DNA of 64,000 nucleotides from assembly GCF_004571135.1 (NCBI RefSeq), contig NZ_SPSB01000004.1:744001-808000 (forward strand), in the 5' to 3' direction. This DNA comes from Algoriphagus kandeliae (lineage in GTDB: Bacteria; Bacteroidota; Bacteroidia; Cytophagales; Cyclobacteriaceae). Below the pieces are notes generated by a model. The model was not told the origin of the DNA. It saw only the letters and a program-made list of their open reading frames with translations, and did not search any database. Position numbers and translations under genes: made by a program. Of this stretch, positions 53,550 to 62,157 are shown piece by piece (positions within the stretch are counted from its first letter, which is position 1; each line of letters begins with the position of its first letter).

Positions 53550-54749
53550 TTAGGTGAAATATTTCAATCGCATGACTTCCTTTTCAGTCAGGAAGCGGTA
53601 ATGTCCACGCTTGAGGTCTTTTTTATCCAAACCTGCATATAATACACGGTCAAGAGCAGTCACATCATAACCTAGGTGAGCAAATATTCTTCTCACGATA
53701 CGGTTTCTTCCAATGTGGATTTCCAACCCCAAAATCTTCCTATCCAAAGAAAGTACCTGCAAGTCACCAACTGGAGCGGGGCCATCCTCAAGGGTTAAAC
53801 CTTCCCGAATCGCCTCTTCATCATTTTTAGTCAAAGGCTTGTCCAAGGTAACCTGATATATCTTTTTAATCTCATTTGAAGGATGCGAAAGCTTGGCAGC
53901 CAATTCCCCGTCATTGGTAAAAAGCAATAACCCAGTGGTATTTCGGTCCAGCCTTCCAACAGGAAAAATTCGCTCCTCACATGCATTCTCTACCAGATTC
54001 ATAACCGTTTTCCGTTCCATAGGATCATCCGTTGTGGTGATGAAATCCTTTGGTTTATTTAATAGCAAATAAACCGGCTTTTCAGGATTGATTCGTTTGC
54101 CGTTATAAACAACCCGATCATTTCGATGGACTTTCAATCCCAATTCGGTCACCACCTTGCCATTCACAGAAACAAGACCTTGGGCGATCAACTCATCTGC
54201 CTCTCTTCGAGAACAAATTCCAGAATTTGCAATGTATTTATTCAGGCGAATTTCGTCCTGATCTTGATTCTTTTTACCCTTGGGAACATTTTCGAATTGG
54301 TATTCTGGCCTTATTAAATCCTGATTTTGGATTCTAGAAGGTCTGTTCTTGCCGAAGCCCTTTTTGGTAGGTTTATTTCCGGAAAAACCTTCGGATTTAT
54401 CGCCATAAATAGGCTTTTGATCTTTTCCCCTTCCCAAATAAACTCGCCCCGAAGACTTGGATTCCTTCGGTTGAGGTCTTCCTTTACCGGATTCCTCTTC
54501 TCCAAAAAATCGCTTACCTGGCTTGGAATCTTTTGAAAATTTTGGTCGGTCGTCTTCCTCAAATTTCTTTTTGAAAGAAGGCTTTCCGCCTTTCTTTTCG
54601 AATTTACCTCCTTTTGGACCGCCCTTTTTTTCAGAGGATCCAAAGAATCTTTTTTTGGACTCAAATCCTGAGAAATCCTGAGATTTCTCTTCTTTTTTAC
54701 CTTCCTTTTCTTGATTGAAAAAAGGCTTTCTCGAATTGTTTTTTCTCAT
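53550..54749 (-). CDS. rluB: 23S rRNA pseudouridine synthase, RluB type, with long basic extension
   Basis: 399 residues. The C-terminal 235 are a standard RsuA/RluB-family enzyme: S4 RNA-binding domain (LNKYIANSGICSRREADELI), LLLNKPKDFITTTDDP, the catalytic block GRLDRNTTGLLLFTND with its Asp, and a GRNRIVRRIFAHLGY motif. The first 160 residues are a low-complexity Lys/Gly/Phe/Ser/Glu-rich tail with repeated KKRFFG and FEKKGGK-like units. Such tails are common in Bacteroidota pseudouridine synthases and are probably unstructured RNA-binding arms. It modifies a uridine in the large-subunit rRNA. Confidence 0.92.
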   Translation of the reverse strand: MRKNNSRKPFFNQEKEGKKEEKSQDFSGFESKKRFFGSSEKKGGPKGGKFEKKGGKPSFKKKFEEDDRPKFSKDSKPGKRFFGEEESGKGRPQPKESKSSGRVYLGRGKDQKPIYGDKSEGFSGNKPTKKGFGKNRPSRIQNQDLIRPEYQFENVPKGKKNQDQDEIRLNKYIANSGICSRREADELIAQGLVSVNGKVVTELGLKVHRNDRVVYNGKRINPEKPVYLLLNKPKDFITTTDDPMERKTVMNLVENACEERIFPVGRLDRNTTGLLLFTNDGELAAKLSHPSNEIKKIYQVTLDKPLTKNDEEAIREGLTLEDGPAPVGDLQVLSLDRKILGLEIHIGRNRIVRRIFAHLGYDVTALDRVLYAGLDKKDLKRGHYRFLTEKEVMRLKYFT

Positions 54750-54859
54750 AAGTATGCAGCATCACTGCTGTATTTAATTTTTAAAATAAGCAATTGAAAT
54801 TCAATGGCTTAAATAGCCCGCAAAGATACAGGCTTTTTATCAAATAAGTTGCAAAAGAT

Positions 54860-55672
54860 TTACTTCTTTCCTAGATAATAAGCTTGGGTAGCTTTTCTAA
54901 CAGACCCTTCCTTTAACAATAATTCTTTTGCTTGATCAGCATCCAAACCTGTGGCCTCCATAATCATTCGTGTACCCCGCTCCACCAATTTGGCATTAGA
55001 AAGCTGCATATCCACCATTTTATTACCTTTGACTCTTCCCAATTTGATCATTGTCGTGGTGGAGATCATATTTAAAACCAACTTCTGAGCTGTCCCTGCT
55101 TTCATACGGGTACTTCCTGTCACAAATTCTGGCCCAACGATGACTTCAATAGGATGCTCAACTTCTTTACTTAATGGAGAATCTGGATTACAGGTAATGC
55201 AGCCTGTCAGCAATCCTTTCTCTTTCGCCTTCTTTACCCCACCGATTACATAAGGAGTAGTACCTGAAGCTGCAATTCCAATGACAGTATCCAATTCATT
55301 GAAACCGTATTCCTGAATGTCATGCCAAGCCTGATTTGGGTCATCCTCAGCATTTTCTACCGCTTTTCGAATTGCGGCATCTCCTCCTGCAATTAATCCG
55401 ATCACCCAATCATCAGGAACTCCATAGGTAGGAGGACATTCAGAAGCATCCAAAATTCCTAATCTCCCAGAGGTCCCTGCTCCTATGTAGAAAAGCCTTC
55501 CCCCTTCTCGCATTTTAGGAACAATCTTTTCCACCAAAGCAGTAATTTTCGGAATTACCTCTTTGACCGCTTTGGGCACCTTATGGTCTTCCTGATTGAT
55601 ATTTCGAAGCAATTCCTCGATGGACATTTGCTCCAAATTATCGTATAAAGAACTCGTTTCAGTTACCTTCAT
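54860..55672 (-). CDS. murQ: N-acetylmuramic acid 6-phosphate etherase
   Basis: 270 residues of the SIS-domain etherase family. The signature GAGTSGRLGILDASECPPTYG (in part GTSGRLGILDASE) contains the sugar-binding loop and catalytic Glu, and GSTRMKAGTAQKLVLNMIST is the second conserved block. The enzyme removes D-lactate from MurNAc-6-phosphate in peptidoglycan recycling. It overlaps the upstream kinase gene by 4 bases, so recycled amino sugars are probably phosphorylated and processed by this pair. Confidence 0.95.
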   Translation of the reverse strand: MKVTETSSLYDNLEQMSIEELLRNINQEDHKVPKAVKEVIPKITALVEKIVPKMREGGRLFYIGAGTSGRLGILDASECPPTYGVPDDWVIGLIAGGDAAIRKAVENAEDDPNQAWHDIQEYGFNELDTVIGIAASGTTPYVIGGVKKAKEKGLLTGCITCNPDSPLSKEVEHPIEVIVGPEFVTGSTRMKAGTAQKLVLNMISTTTMIKLGRVKGNKMVDMQLSNAKLVERGTRMIMEATGLDADQAKELLLKEGSVRKATQAYYLGKK

Positions 55673-56511
55673 AGCATTTCTTGGTGGTATAGTGTGAGAC
55701 CTGCGATTGGGCTTTCGATTATTAATTTTACATGAAGACCTTTATCAGAAGCAGCTTTGCGAAGAATATCGCTGTTGTAATAGGCAATAGAGCCTACAAA
55801 GTTGACAGGTTTATTTTGGAAATTATCATATCGGCAAATATGCTTTTCAAAGAACTCCATAAATGAGTCATAATAAAGCCGATAACAATAAGGGTGGCTT
55901 TTATGCTCGGTAATGAACCGGCAAAAACTTGCCATATATCTGTTGGGAAAAGGTTTTCGATAAACATTTTCTTGAATAATGGCTTGAGTCAATTGAAATT
56001 GACCAACTAGATCTTTCCTGATTTCCTGAGGCATATCCTCATAAATAAAATCCTGAAGAAGTTTTCTGCCTATGTAGCCTCCACCTCCTTCATCCCCTAA
56101 GATATAGCCTGGAGCCGGTCTATTGGCTATGATTTTATTTCCATCATAATCACAACTATTGGATCCAGTTCCTAGAATACAGGCAATTCCCGCATCATGG
56201 CCACAGGTAGCCCGAGCCGCAGCTGCTAAGTCATGATCTACTTCGATTGATGCTGTTGGGAAAACAGTGGATAAGGCTTTTGCCACTTCACCTTTGCGTT
56301 CCGGTGTTGAACAACCCGCTCCGTAATAGTGGATTTCCCTAATTTCCTCCTTAAGATTCAATAAAAAGTCAACCTGCATTTGAGAAGCCATCTGCTCTGA
56401 AGTCTGGTAGTAAGGATTAAATCCCACTCCACGAAATTGAGAAATCTGGCCATTGGCATGAATTACTCTCCAGTCTGTTTTACTGGAACCGCTATCTGCT
56501 ATTAATATCAT
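55669..56511 (-). CDS. BadF/NagK-type amino-sugar kinase
   Basis: 280 residues of the ASKHA superfamily. The first phosphate loop is LIADSGSSKTDWRVI, the catalytic Asp region is GAGCSTPERKG and EVDHDLAAAARATCG, the second phosphate loop is CILGTGSNSCDYDG, and the adenosine loop region is GYILGDEGGGGYIGRK. It is annotated in relatives as N-acetylglucosamine kinase. With murQ directly downstream and overlapping, MurNAc or GlcNAc from the cell wall is the likely substrate. Confidence 0.88.
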   Translation of the reverse strand: MILIADSGSSKTDWRVIHANGQISQFRGVGFNPYYQTSEQMASQMQVDFLLNLKEEIREIHYYGAGCSTPERKGEVAKALSTVFPTASIEVDHDLAAAARATCGHDAGIACILGTGSNSCDYDGNKIIANRPAPGYILGDEGGGGYIGRKLLQDFIYEDMPQEIRKDLVGQFQLTQAIIQENVYRKPFPNRYMASFCRFITEHKSHPYCYRLYYDSFMEFFEKHICRYDNFQNKPVNFVGSIAYYNSDILRKAASDKGLHVKLIIESPIAGLTLYHQEML

Positions 56512-56512
56512 A

Positions 56513-56740
56513 TTAAATCAATCTTCCAATAGGTTTGAATCGCTCAAAAACCTGTTCCGTATGAGGCGCATCATTTAATTCCTCTGTAAGGTCTTGCCCA
56601 GCCCAGTGCTCATAATGTTTTCCGGTTTTCCAAAGTCGGGAATCAGTCACATCATAAATCACTCCGCGAAAAGCAATCCATACCTCTGGTTTGTCTTGCC
56701 CATTTCGAAGGGCAAGCTGCTGCCTTGTATAGGTTTTCAT
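56513..56740 (-). CDS. cytochrome b5-like domain protein
   Basis: 75 residues, only the domain itself. VWIAFRGVIYDVTDSRLW is the conserved first half, GKHYEHWAGQDLTEEL and DAPHTEQVFERFKPIG carry the histidines that would bind haem or a steroid-like ligand in this fold. There is no signal peptide or membrane anchor. It lies 1 base before the amino-sugar kinase and shares a TAATG stop-start overlap with the arginase-fold gene upstream, so all four genes are probably one operon, although their functions do not obviously belong together. Confidence 0.85.
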   Translation of the reverse strand: MKTYTRQQLALRNGQDKPEVWIAFRGVIYDVTDSRLWKTGKHYEHWAGQDLTEELNDAPHTEQVFERFKPIGRLI

Positions 56741-57894
56741 TAAAGCAATTTGATCTGGGCATTAATCCAACGCTCAGGAATCTCTCCTTTTTGGGCAGTT
56801 TGGTAATCGGAATAGCTACAAGGAACGGTAGAACTCCCACGCTCAAAATGATCTTTATCTCCATGGGGAATTTCCATCCACCATTTTCCGCTTCGCTTAC
56901 TTTTGTAAAAAACCAAGGTATTTGGCTTGGAATCAAGAGAAACCGTGTACTTGATGTAGTCACTGCTTTTAAATGACAAGCTGTCCTTTCTTGAATAAAA
57001 CCCTTCGATAAAATACCAAATCATCACTGCAGCCACCATGGCTGTTTTATTTTGGGCATCATCATAGTAAGGTTCGTATCCATAGAGACCGAATGAACTC
57101 AATTTTTCATTCATCCCGGCAAACCAACAGATTTGACATGCTTCTTCCGCGGTTAAGCCAAAAGGATTCGCCTCGAACACACCCGGAGCATCTGAAGATT
57201 GGATGGCTGACAGATCAAAACTCAATAAATCCGCATTTCGAATTATAGGCTCAATTTCCTTAAACTCCTTTCGAACCATACCCAATCGCATATGGTCGAA
57301 ATACAACTTCTCAATGACGTTAATTAGTGTGGGATCTACTAAATAGCTTTGATAGGCTAAATGGGAATAAGTAAAAAGAAAATTAGGCTGGTGAAGAATG
57401 ATTTCTTGGGTATGTTTATCGGCCATTGGCCCTTCCTCTTCCATGTCCAATTTGGCATCAACAGTCAGAAGGCTGACCAATTTTTTCATTTTCTCATAGG
57501 ACAAATATTGACCAATATCTAGATCATGCGTTCCTCCCAGATAAATTGGCAATACTTGTTTTTTCATTAGGTAATCCCCGACTTTTTGGATTCTCTCATA
57601 GGTTTCCTGAAGATTTTCTCCAGGGATCAAATCACCCAAATCTGCCACCCGATAAGGTCCAATTCCTCTTTTCAGCGAGTAAAGTTTTTCCCGAATTTCT
57701 GAAGCACCTCTTTCGGCACTTTTTGAATGCTGGACTCCTCTTGTTTCTTTTAATCCAACAAGAGCTATTTGAATTCCCTTTAAATCGGGGAATTCCTCGC
57801 CATACCAATGGATCTGTTTGAAAAAAGAGTTATCTGGATATTTTTTCTGCCAAAGAAATTCGGCAACTGGTTCAAAAAAAGACTGAATACTCAT
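56740..57894 (-). CDS. arginase/formimidoylglutamase-fold protein with altered metal site
   Basis: 384 residues of the ureohydrolase fold, with GGTHDLD where the family has GGDHS, DAKLDME where it has DAHxD, and SFDLSAIQSSDAPG where it has SxDxDxxDP. Thus the metal His in the first motif and the Asp residues in the second and third are kept, but the second-motif His is Lys and the inner Asp of the third is Ser, leaving four of six ligands. Such proteins are usually annotated formimidoylglutamase in Bacteroidota, but catalysis is doubtful. It is the first gene of the operon with the cytochrome b5-like, kinase and murQ genes. Confidence 0.8.
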   Translation of the reverse strand: MSIQSFFEPVAEFLWQKKYPDNSFFKQIHWYGEEFPDLKGIQIALVGLKETRGVQHSKSAERGASEIREKLYSLKRGIGPYRVADLGDLIPGENLQETYERIQKVGDYLMKKQVLPIYLGGTHDLDIGQYLSYEKMKKLVSLLTVDAKLDMEEEGPMADKHTQEIILHQPNFLFTYSHLAYQSYLVDPTLINVIEKLYFDHMRLGMVRKEFKEIEPIIRNADLLSFDLSAIQSSDAPGVFEANPFGLTAEEACQICWFAGMNEKLSSFGLYGYEPYYDDAQNKTAMVAAVMIWYFIEGFYSRKDSLSFKSSDYIKYTVSLDSKPNTLVFYKSKRSGKWWMEIPHGDKDHFERGSSTVPCSYSDYQTAQKGEIPERWINAQIKLL

Positions 57895-57983
57895 ACGGGT
57901 GTGTTAGATTTTAAAAATAATCAAAAAGAAGCATCCACCGAAGACTGCTTCTTTAAAAAGGCTTATCATCCTTTTATATAATA

Positions 57984-58020
57984 AAAAAAGTCTGTCTCAG
58001 TTTTTGAGACAGACTTTTTT
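57984..58020. terminator. strong bidirectional terminator before nqrF end
   Basis: A perfect 16-base stem (AAAAAAGTCTGTCTCA and its complement) with a 5-base loop, flanked by A-rich and T-rich ends, ends 3 bases before the nqrF stop codon. A second, weaker stem (AAAGAAGCA with TGCTTCTTT) lies at 57925-57954, close to the start of the arginase-fold gene. Confidence 0.9.
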
Positions 58021-58023
58021 GTT

Positions 58024-59328
58024 TTATCCTCCGAAGTCATCGAATCGGATGTTCTCATCCGGAATTCCTAGATCATCGAGCATTTTTAATACCGCTGCGT
58101 TCATCAAAGGAGGTCCGCAAAGGTAGTATTCGATCTCATCTGGCTCTGGATGATTCTTCAGATAGTTGTCATACAATACCTGGTGAATGAATCCTACATA
58201 ACCGTCACCTTCTTCATCATCGAGGGATTTCTTGATCTTCCAATTGTCTTCTGGAAGGGGCTCAGAAAGTCCGATGTAGAATTTGAAATTAGGGAAGTCT
58301 TTTTCGATCGCTCGGAAATGAGGTACGTAGAATAGTTCTTTCTTAGAACGTCCTCCGTACCAGTAAGAAACCTTACGATGAGTTTTCTCAGTATGGAATA
58401 GGTGGAAGATATGAGATCTCAATGGAGCCATACCAGCACCACCACCGATATAGATCATTTCACGCTGAGTTGGATTGATGTGGAATTCACCGTAAGGACC
58501 AGAAATAGTTACTTTATCACCTGGCTTTCTAGAGAATACGTAAGAGGAACATACCCCTGGATTCACATCCATCCACTTGTTATTCGCTCTATCCCATGGT
58601 GGAGTAGCGATACGAATAGTCAACATGATGATGTTCCCTTCAGCTGGGTGGTTGGCCATGGAGTAAGCTCGGAAAAGCTCCTCGTCATTTTTCATTACCA
58701 AATCCCACAATCCGAATTTATCCCAATCACTCTTGTATACATCTGCTGGGTGACCCAACTCAGGATGCGGAGTGATGTCGATATCTTTGAAATTAACCGT
58801 GATTGGTGGAACGTCAATTTGGATATAACCTCCGGATTCGAAGTCGAGTGTCTCGCCTTCAGGAAGTTTTACCTTAAATTCCTTGATAAAGGTAGAAACG
58901 TTATAGTTGGAGATAACTTCGCATTCCCACTTCTTGATTCCGAAAATTTCTTCCGGAACGCGGATTTTCATATCCTGCTTTACCTTCACCTGGCAAGCCA
59001 ATCGGACATTTCCTTGCTGCTCTGCTCGGCTAAGGTGACCAACTTCGGTTGGAAGGACTTCACCGCCTCCTTCTTCTACTACGCACTTGCACATCGCACA
59101 AGTACCACCCCCTCCACATGCTGAAGGAAGGAAAATCTTCTGATTACCCAAAGTTGAAAGCAAGCTAGTACCCGCCGAAGCGATGATAGGGCTGCCTTCA
59201 TCTCCGTTGATGACGATTTTCACATCTCCAGAGTTGACCAGTTTGGACTGAGCAAAAAGGAGGATAAAAACCAGCAACAAGATGATCAGGGTAAATGCTA
59301 CGATTGACGTGATAATTACTGAACCCAT
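58024..59328 (-). CDS. nqrF: Na+-translocating NADH:quinone reductase subunit F
   Basis: 434 residues: one N-terminal membrane helix (about 5-27), a 2Fe-2S ferredoxin domain with cysteines in [14 protein letters not shown] and RLACQVK, an FAD domain with [10 protein letters not shown] (the RxYS motif) and an NAD domain with [14 protein letters not shown] and the C-terminal YYLCGPPLM. It takes electrons from NADH into the Nqr complex. In Bacteroidota nqrF usually closes the nqrABCDE operon, but here the gene upstream is accD, so the rest of the complex must lie elsewhere or this is a lone paralogue. Confidence 0.94.
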   Translation of the reverse strand: MGSVIITSIVAFTLIILLLVFILLFAQSKLVNSGDVKIVINGDEGSPIIASAGTSLLSTLGNQKIFLPSACGGGGTCAMCKCVVEEGGGEVLPTEVGHLSRAEQQGNVRLACQVKVKQDMKIRVPEEIFGIKKWECEVISNYNVSTFIKEFKVKLPEGETLDFESGGYIQIDVPPITVNFKDIDITPHPELGHPADVYKSDWDKFGLWDLVMKNDEELFRAYSMANHPAEGNIIMLTIRIATPPWDRANNKWMDVNPGVCSSYVFSRKPGDKVTISGPYGEFHINPTQREMIYIGGGAGMAPLRSHIFHLFHTEKTHRKVSYWYGGRSKKELFYVPHFRAIEKDFPNFKFYIGLSEPLPEDNWKIKKSLDDEEGDGYVGFIHQVLYDNYLKNHPEPDEIEYYLCGPPLMNAAVLKMLDDLGIPDENIRFDDFGG

Positions 59329-59380
59329 GAAATTTTGGTTTTTCTATTCTTATGGATTAAATGCCTTTTTTATAGGCGCA

Positions 59381-59413
59381 CAAATATATTTATTAATCAT
59401 CAAAAGCATTCAA
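59381..59413 (-). promoter_or_regulatory. promoter of nqrF
   Basis: On the minus strand TATATTTG (59388 to 59381) matches the TAnnTTTG -7 consensus perfectly, with TTG (59413 to 59411) 22 bases upstream. The transcript would start near 59376, about 47 bases before the ATG at 59328, so nqrF has its own promoter and is not read only from accD. Confidence 0.6.
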
Positions 59414-59466
59414 CCCTTCCAATAAAATTGAGGGGGTATTCTGCTTTTTTATAAGATCATAACTGA

Positions 59467-60309
59467 TTAATTGTTCAAGAGGTTTAGCAAAGTTGTAAGT
59501 CTGTTTTTCAACTGCCGTCTATCGACAATGAAATCCAAAAATCCGTGTTCCAATACAAACTCGGAACTTTGAAAACCTTTTGGAAGATCTTTACCGATCG
59601 TCTCTCGAATAACACGAGGTCCCGCAAATCCAATCAAAGCACCAGGCTCGGCAATATTAAAATCGCCCAACATTGCATAAGAAGCGGTAACTCCTCCGGT
59701 AGTGGGATCCGTCAAAAGTGAAATGTAAGGAATCCCTGCCTGATCCAATAAAGCCAGTTTCGCAGAGGTCTTTGCCATCTGCATCAAGGAAAACCCGGCT
59801 TCCATCATTCGGGCTCCTCCTGATTTGGAAATCATCAAGAACGGAACTTTGTGTTTCAATGCGTAATCAATCGCTCGGGCAATTTTTTCTCCAACCACAG
59901 AACCCATGGATCCACCGATGAAATTAAAATCCATACAGGCAATGACGATATTCAACCCATTCATTTTACCATGGGCTGTTCGCACAGCATCTTTCAATTC
60001 GGTTTTTTCGATACTGCTTTTGATTCGAACCGGGTAAGGCTTGGTATCAGTAAACTTCAAAGGGTCCCCTGAAGTCATATTTGCATCTAGCTCGATGAAT
60101 TTGTTATCGTCAAAAAGGATTTCAAAATACTCGGCTGAACCGATTTTCACGTGATAATCATCATCCGGGCACACATAGGAATTATTCTTAAGCTCCCGCG
60201 TATGAATGATATTTCCTTTCGGGGTTTTAAACCAAAGCCCATCAGGAGCATCCTTTTTCTCAGCGGTTGAGGTTTTAATCCCTTTATCAGTTCGTTTAAA
60301 CCACGCCAT
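59467..60309 (-). CDS. accD: acetyl-CoA carboxylase carboxyltransferase subunit beta
   Basis: 280 residues with the carboxyltransferase core: [56 protein letters not shown] and [14 protein letters not shown]. In most bacteria the N terminus has a four-cysteine zinc finger; here this region (residues 1-50) contains only one Cys (SYVCPDDDY), so the finger is lost, as is usual in Bacteroidota. It transfers the carboxyl group from biotin to acetyl-CoA in fatty acid synthesis. The alpha and biotin subunits are not in the window. Confidence 0.94.
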   Translation of the reverse strand: MAWFKRTDKGIKTSTAEKKDAPDGLWFKTPKGNIIHTRELKNNSYVCPDDDYHVKIGSAEYFEILFDDNKFIELDANMTSGDPLKFTDTKPYPVRIKSSIEKTELKDAVRTAHGKMNGLNIVIACMDFNFIGGSMGSVVGEKIARAIDYALKHKVPFLMISKSGGARMMEAGFSLMQMAKTSAKLALLDQAGIPYISLLTDPTTGGVTASYAMLGDFNIAEPGALIGFAGPRVIRETIGKDLPKGFQSSEFVLEHGFLDFIVDRRQLKNRLTTLLNLLNN

Positions 60310-60343
60310 ATTCGTTTTTTCTGGGTTAGAAAAGTTAAAGAAA

Positions 60344-60351
60344 CAAATTTA
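60344..60351 (-). promoter_or_regulatory. -7 element of accD
   Basis: Minus-strand TAAATTTG (60351 to 60344) is a perfect TAnnTTTG box 34 bases before the start codon. A TTTT run lies 20-23 bases upstream of it where TTG is expected, so the -33 element is imperfect. Confidence 0.45.
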
Positions 60352-60513
60352 GACCTTAAATCCATGAAATGAAAACAGAACTTATCAAGCGATGACCCTT
60401 TATGTAATTCAAACTGGCTTCTAACCCGGTGATTTTTACCCACAAAATCCTAAATATTTTCTTAATTTCAGGCATTCTGGCAAGCTTCGCATAGACCCAA
60501 AATCACCTAGCCC

Positions 60514-62148
60514 ATGAGCTACACCATTATTATTGTCCTTTCTGCCATCATCCTGATTCTGGCTTACAGATTTTATGGAAATTTCGTGTACCGGAAATTT
60601 GGATTGAATGACAAAAACCCTTCTCCAGCCCATAAGCTCCGGGACGGGGTTGATTATGAGCCTAGCAAACCAATTGTAGTCTTGGGGCATCACTTTGCCT
60701 CGATTGCTGGTGCAGGACCAATTGTTGGACCGATCATAGCCGTGACATTTGGATGGATTCCTGCCATTCTTTGGATTTTGGTGGGGGGAATATTTTTTGG
60801 AGCAGTCCATGACTTGGGAAGTATGGCTGCATCACTTCGCACAGAAGGAAAATCTATTGGGGTCATAATCCGAAATCAAATAGGCCTTCAGGGAAAACAG
60901 CTATTCGTCATCTTCAGCTTCTCGACATTAATTCTGGTAATTGGGGTTTTTGCAGACATTATCGCTAAGACCTTCATCACCAACCCGAGTGTAGCATCGG
61001 CTTCCTTCTTATTTATTCTCCTTGCAGTAGCTTTTGGATTTGTCAACCGACTGGTTGGTAATCGAAAAAAAGCCTTTTTGATTATCTCTGTCATAGGGGT
61101 AGTCTTGATGTATTTTTCGGTTTACTTGGGGATGCTCATTCCTTTTGCTTTGGATTATAAAGCCTGGATTTTCCTGCTTTTGGCCTATGCATTTATAGCA
61201 TCTGTCACTCCTGTTAGTCTACTTTTGCAGCCAAGAGATTACCTGAATAGTTTCCTACTTTATGGGATGATGATTGCTGCCATTTTGGGAGTATTTTTCG
61301 CCAATCCAAGTATTAAAATGAGTAGTGAAATCACACTCGCTACCGAAAATTTGGGGTATATCTTCCCTGTCCTATTTGTGACGATAGCCTGTGGCGCAAT
61401 TAGTGGCTTTCATTCCTTGGTAGCCTCGGGCACTACTTCCAAGCAACTTGATAAAGAAAGTGATGCCAAAATCGTTGGATTTGGGGGCATGTTGATCGAA
61501 TCATTTCTTGCTATCTTATCAGTAGGGGCGGTAGTGATTTTGGAAAAAGGAGAATACCTATCTCGTCTTGGCGAAGAAGGCCCTGTGGCTCTTTTTTCGA
61601 CTGGATTAGGAGGAATGATCGCTACCTTGGGAATCTCGGAGGAATTTGCAGTGAGTTTTGTAGCCTTAACGGTTTCAGCTTTTGCTTTGACCACACTCGA
61701 TACTTGTACAAGATTAGCACGATTTACTGTACAAGAATATTTTGAAGATGTCAAAACTCCGGCAGGAAAGACCCTTTCTCAAAACCGCTTCATTTCAACT
61801 GGTTTGGTAGTAATTTTCTCCGCACTCCTTTTGGCTTCGGGAGAATTTGCTGTTTTATGGCCTATTTTCGGCTCTGCAAATCAGTTGCTGGCTGCTTTGG
61901 CACTGCTAACCATTGCCGTCTGGATGATCCACAAAAAGAAAAATGCGCTATTTGTCACCATTCCCATGTTTTTTATGTTTACGGTGACTTTGGCTTCCTT
62001 AGGTCTTTTTGCCTGGAAGAATTTCCAAGACCAAGTTTATGTGCTTTCTATTATGGCGGCCTTACTATTTGTTTTGGCAATTTCTCTAATGGTATTAGCC
62101 ACTAAAAGTATCAAAAGTAAGGTCAAAGAACCCGCAAAGGCTCTTTGA
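60514..62148 (+). CDS. cstA: carbon starvation protein CstA-type transporter
   Basis: 544 residues with about fifteen hydrophobic helices. The family blocks are HHFASIAGAGPIVGPIIA, ILVGGIFFGAVHDLGSM, CGAISGFHSLVASGTTSKQL and PIFGSANQLLAALALL. CstA proteins import peptides or pyruvate when carbon runs short; the shorter length here (E. coli CstA has about 700 residues) is typical for Bacteroidota and other short CstA forms. It is divergent from accD; no BtsR/LytTR-type regulator is nearby. Confidence 0.93.
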   Translation: MSYTIIIVLSAIILILAYRFYGNFVYRKFGLNDKNPSPAHKLRDGVDYEPSKPIVVLGHHFASIAGAGPIVGPIIAVTFGWIPAILWILVGGIFFGAVHDLGSMAASLRTEGKSIGVIIRNQIGLQGKQLFVIFSFSTLILVIGVFADIIAKTFITNPSVASASFLFILLAVAFGFVNRLVGNRKKAFLIISVIGVVLMYFSVYLGMLIPFALDYKAWIFLLLAYAFIASVTPVSLLLQPRDYLNSFLLYGMMIAAILGVFFANPSIKMSSEITLATENLGYIFPVLFVTIACGAISGFHSLVASGTTSKQLDKESDAKIVGFGGMLIESFLAILSVGAVVILEKGEYLSRLGEEGPVALFSTGLGGMIATLGISEEFAVSFVALTVSAFALTTLDTCTRLARFTVQEYFEDVKTPAGKTLSQNRFISTGLVVIFSALLLASGEFAVLWPIFGSANQLLAALALLTIAVWMIHKKKNALFVTIPMFFMFTVTLASLGLFAWKNFQDQVYVLSIMAALLFVLAISLMVLATKSIKSKVKEPAKAL

Positions 62149-62150
62149 CC
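62121..62150. terminator. hairpin at the convergent ends of cstA and the outer-membrane protein gene
   Basis: GGTCAAAGA and its complement TCTTTGACC form a 9-base stem with a 12-base loop overlapping the cstA stop codon. The T-tract is weak on both sides, but no other terminator separates the convergent genes. Confidence 0.5.
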
Positions 62151-62157
62151 ATTTCTC

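Noticed and set aside
58402..59124. A 240-codon open frame antisense to nqrF
   Set aside because: nqrF has all its cofactor motifs in the opposite frame; the antisense frame has no recognisable domain and arises from codon bias.
59467..60309. A truncated or damaged AccD because the zinc finger is missing
   Set aside because: The length and core are normal and loss of the finger is usual for Bacteroidota AccD.
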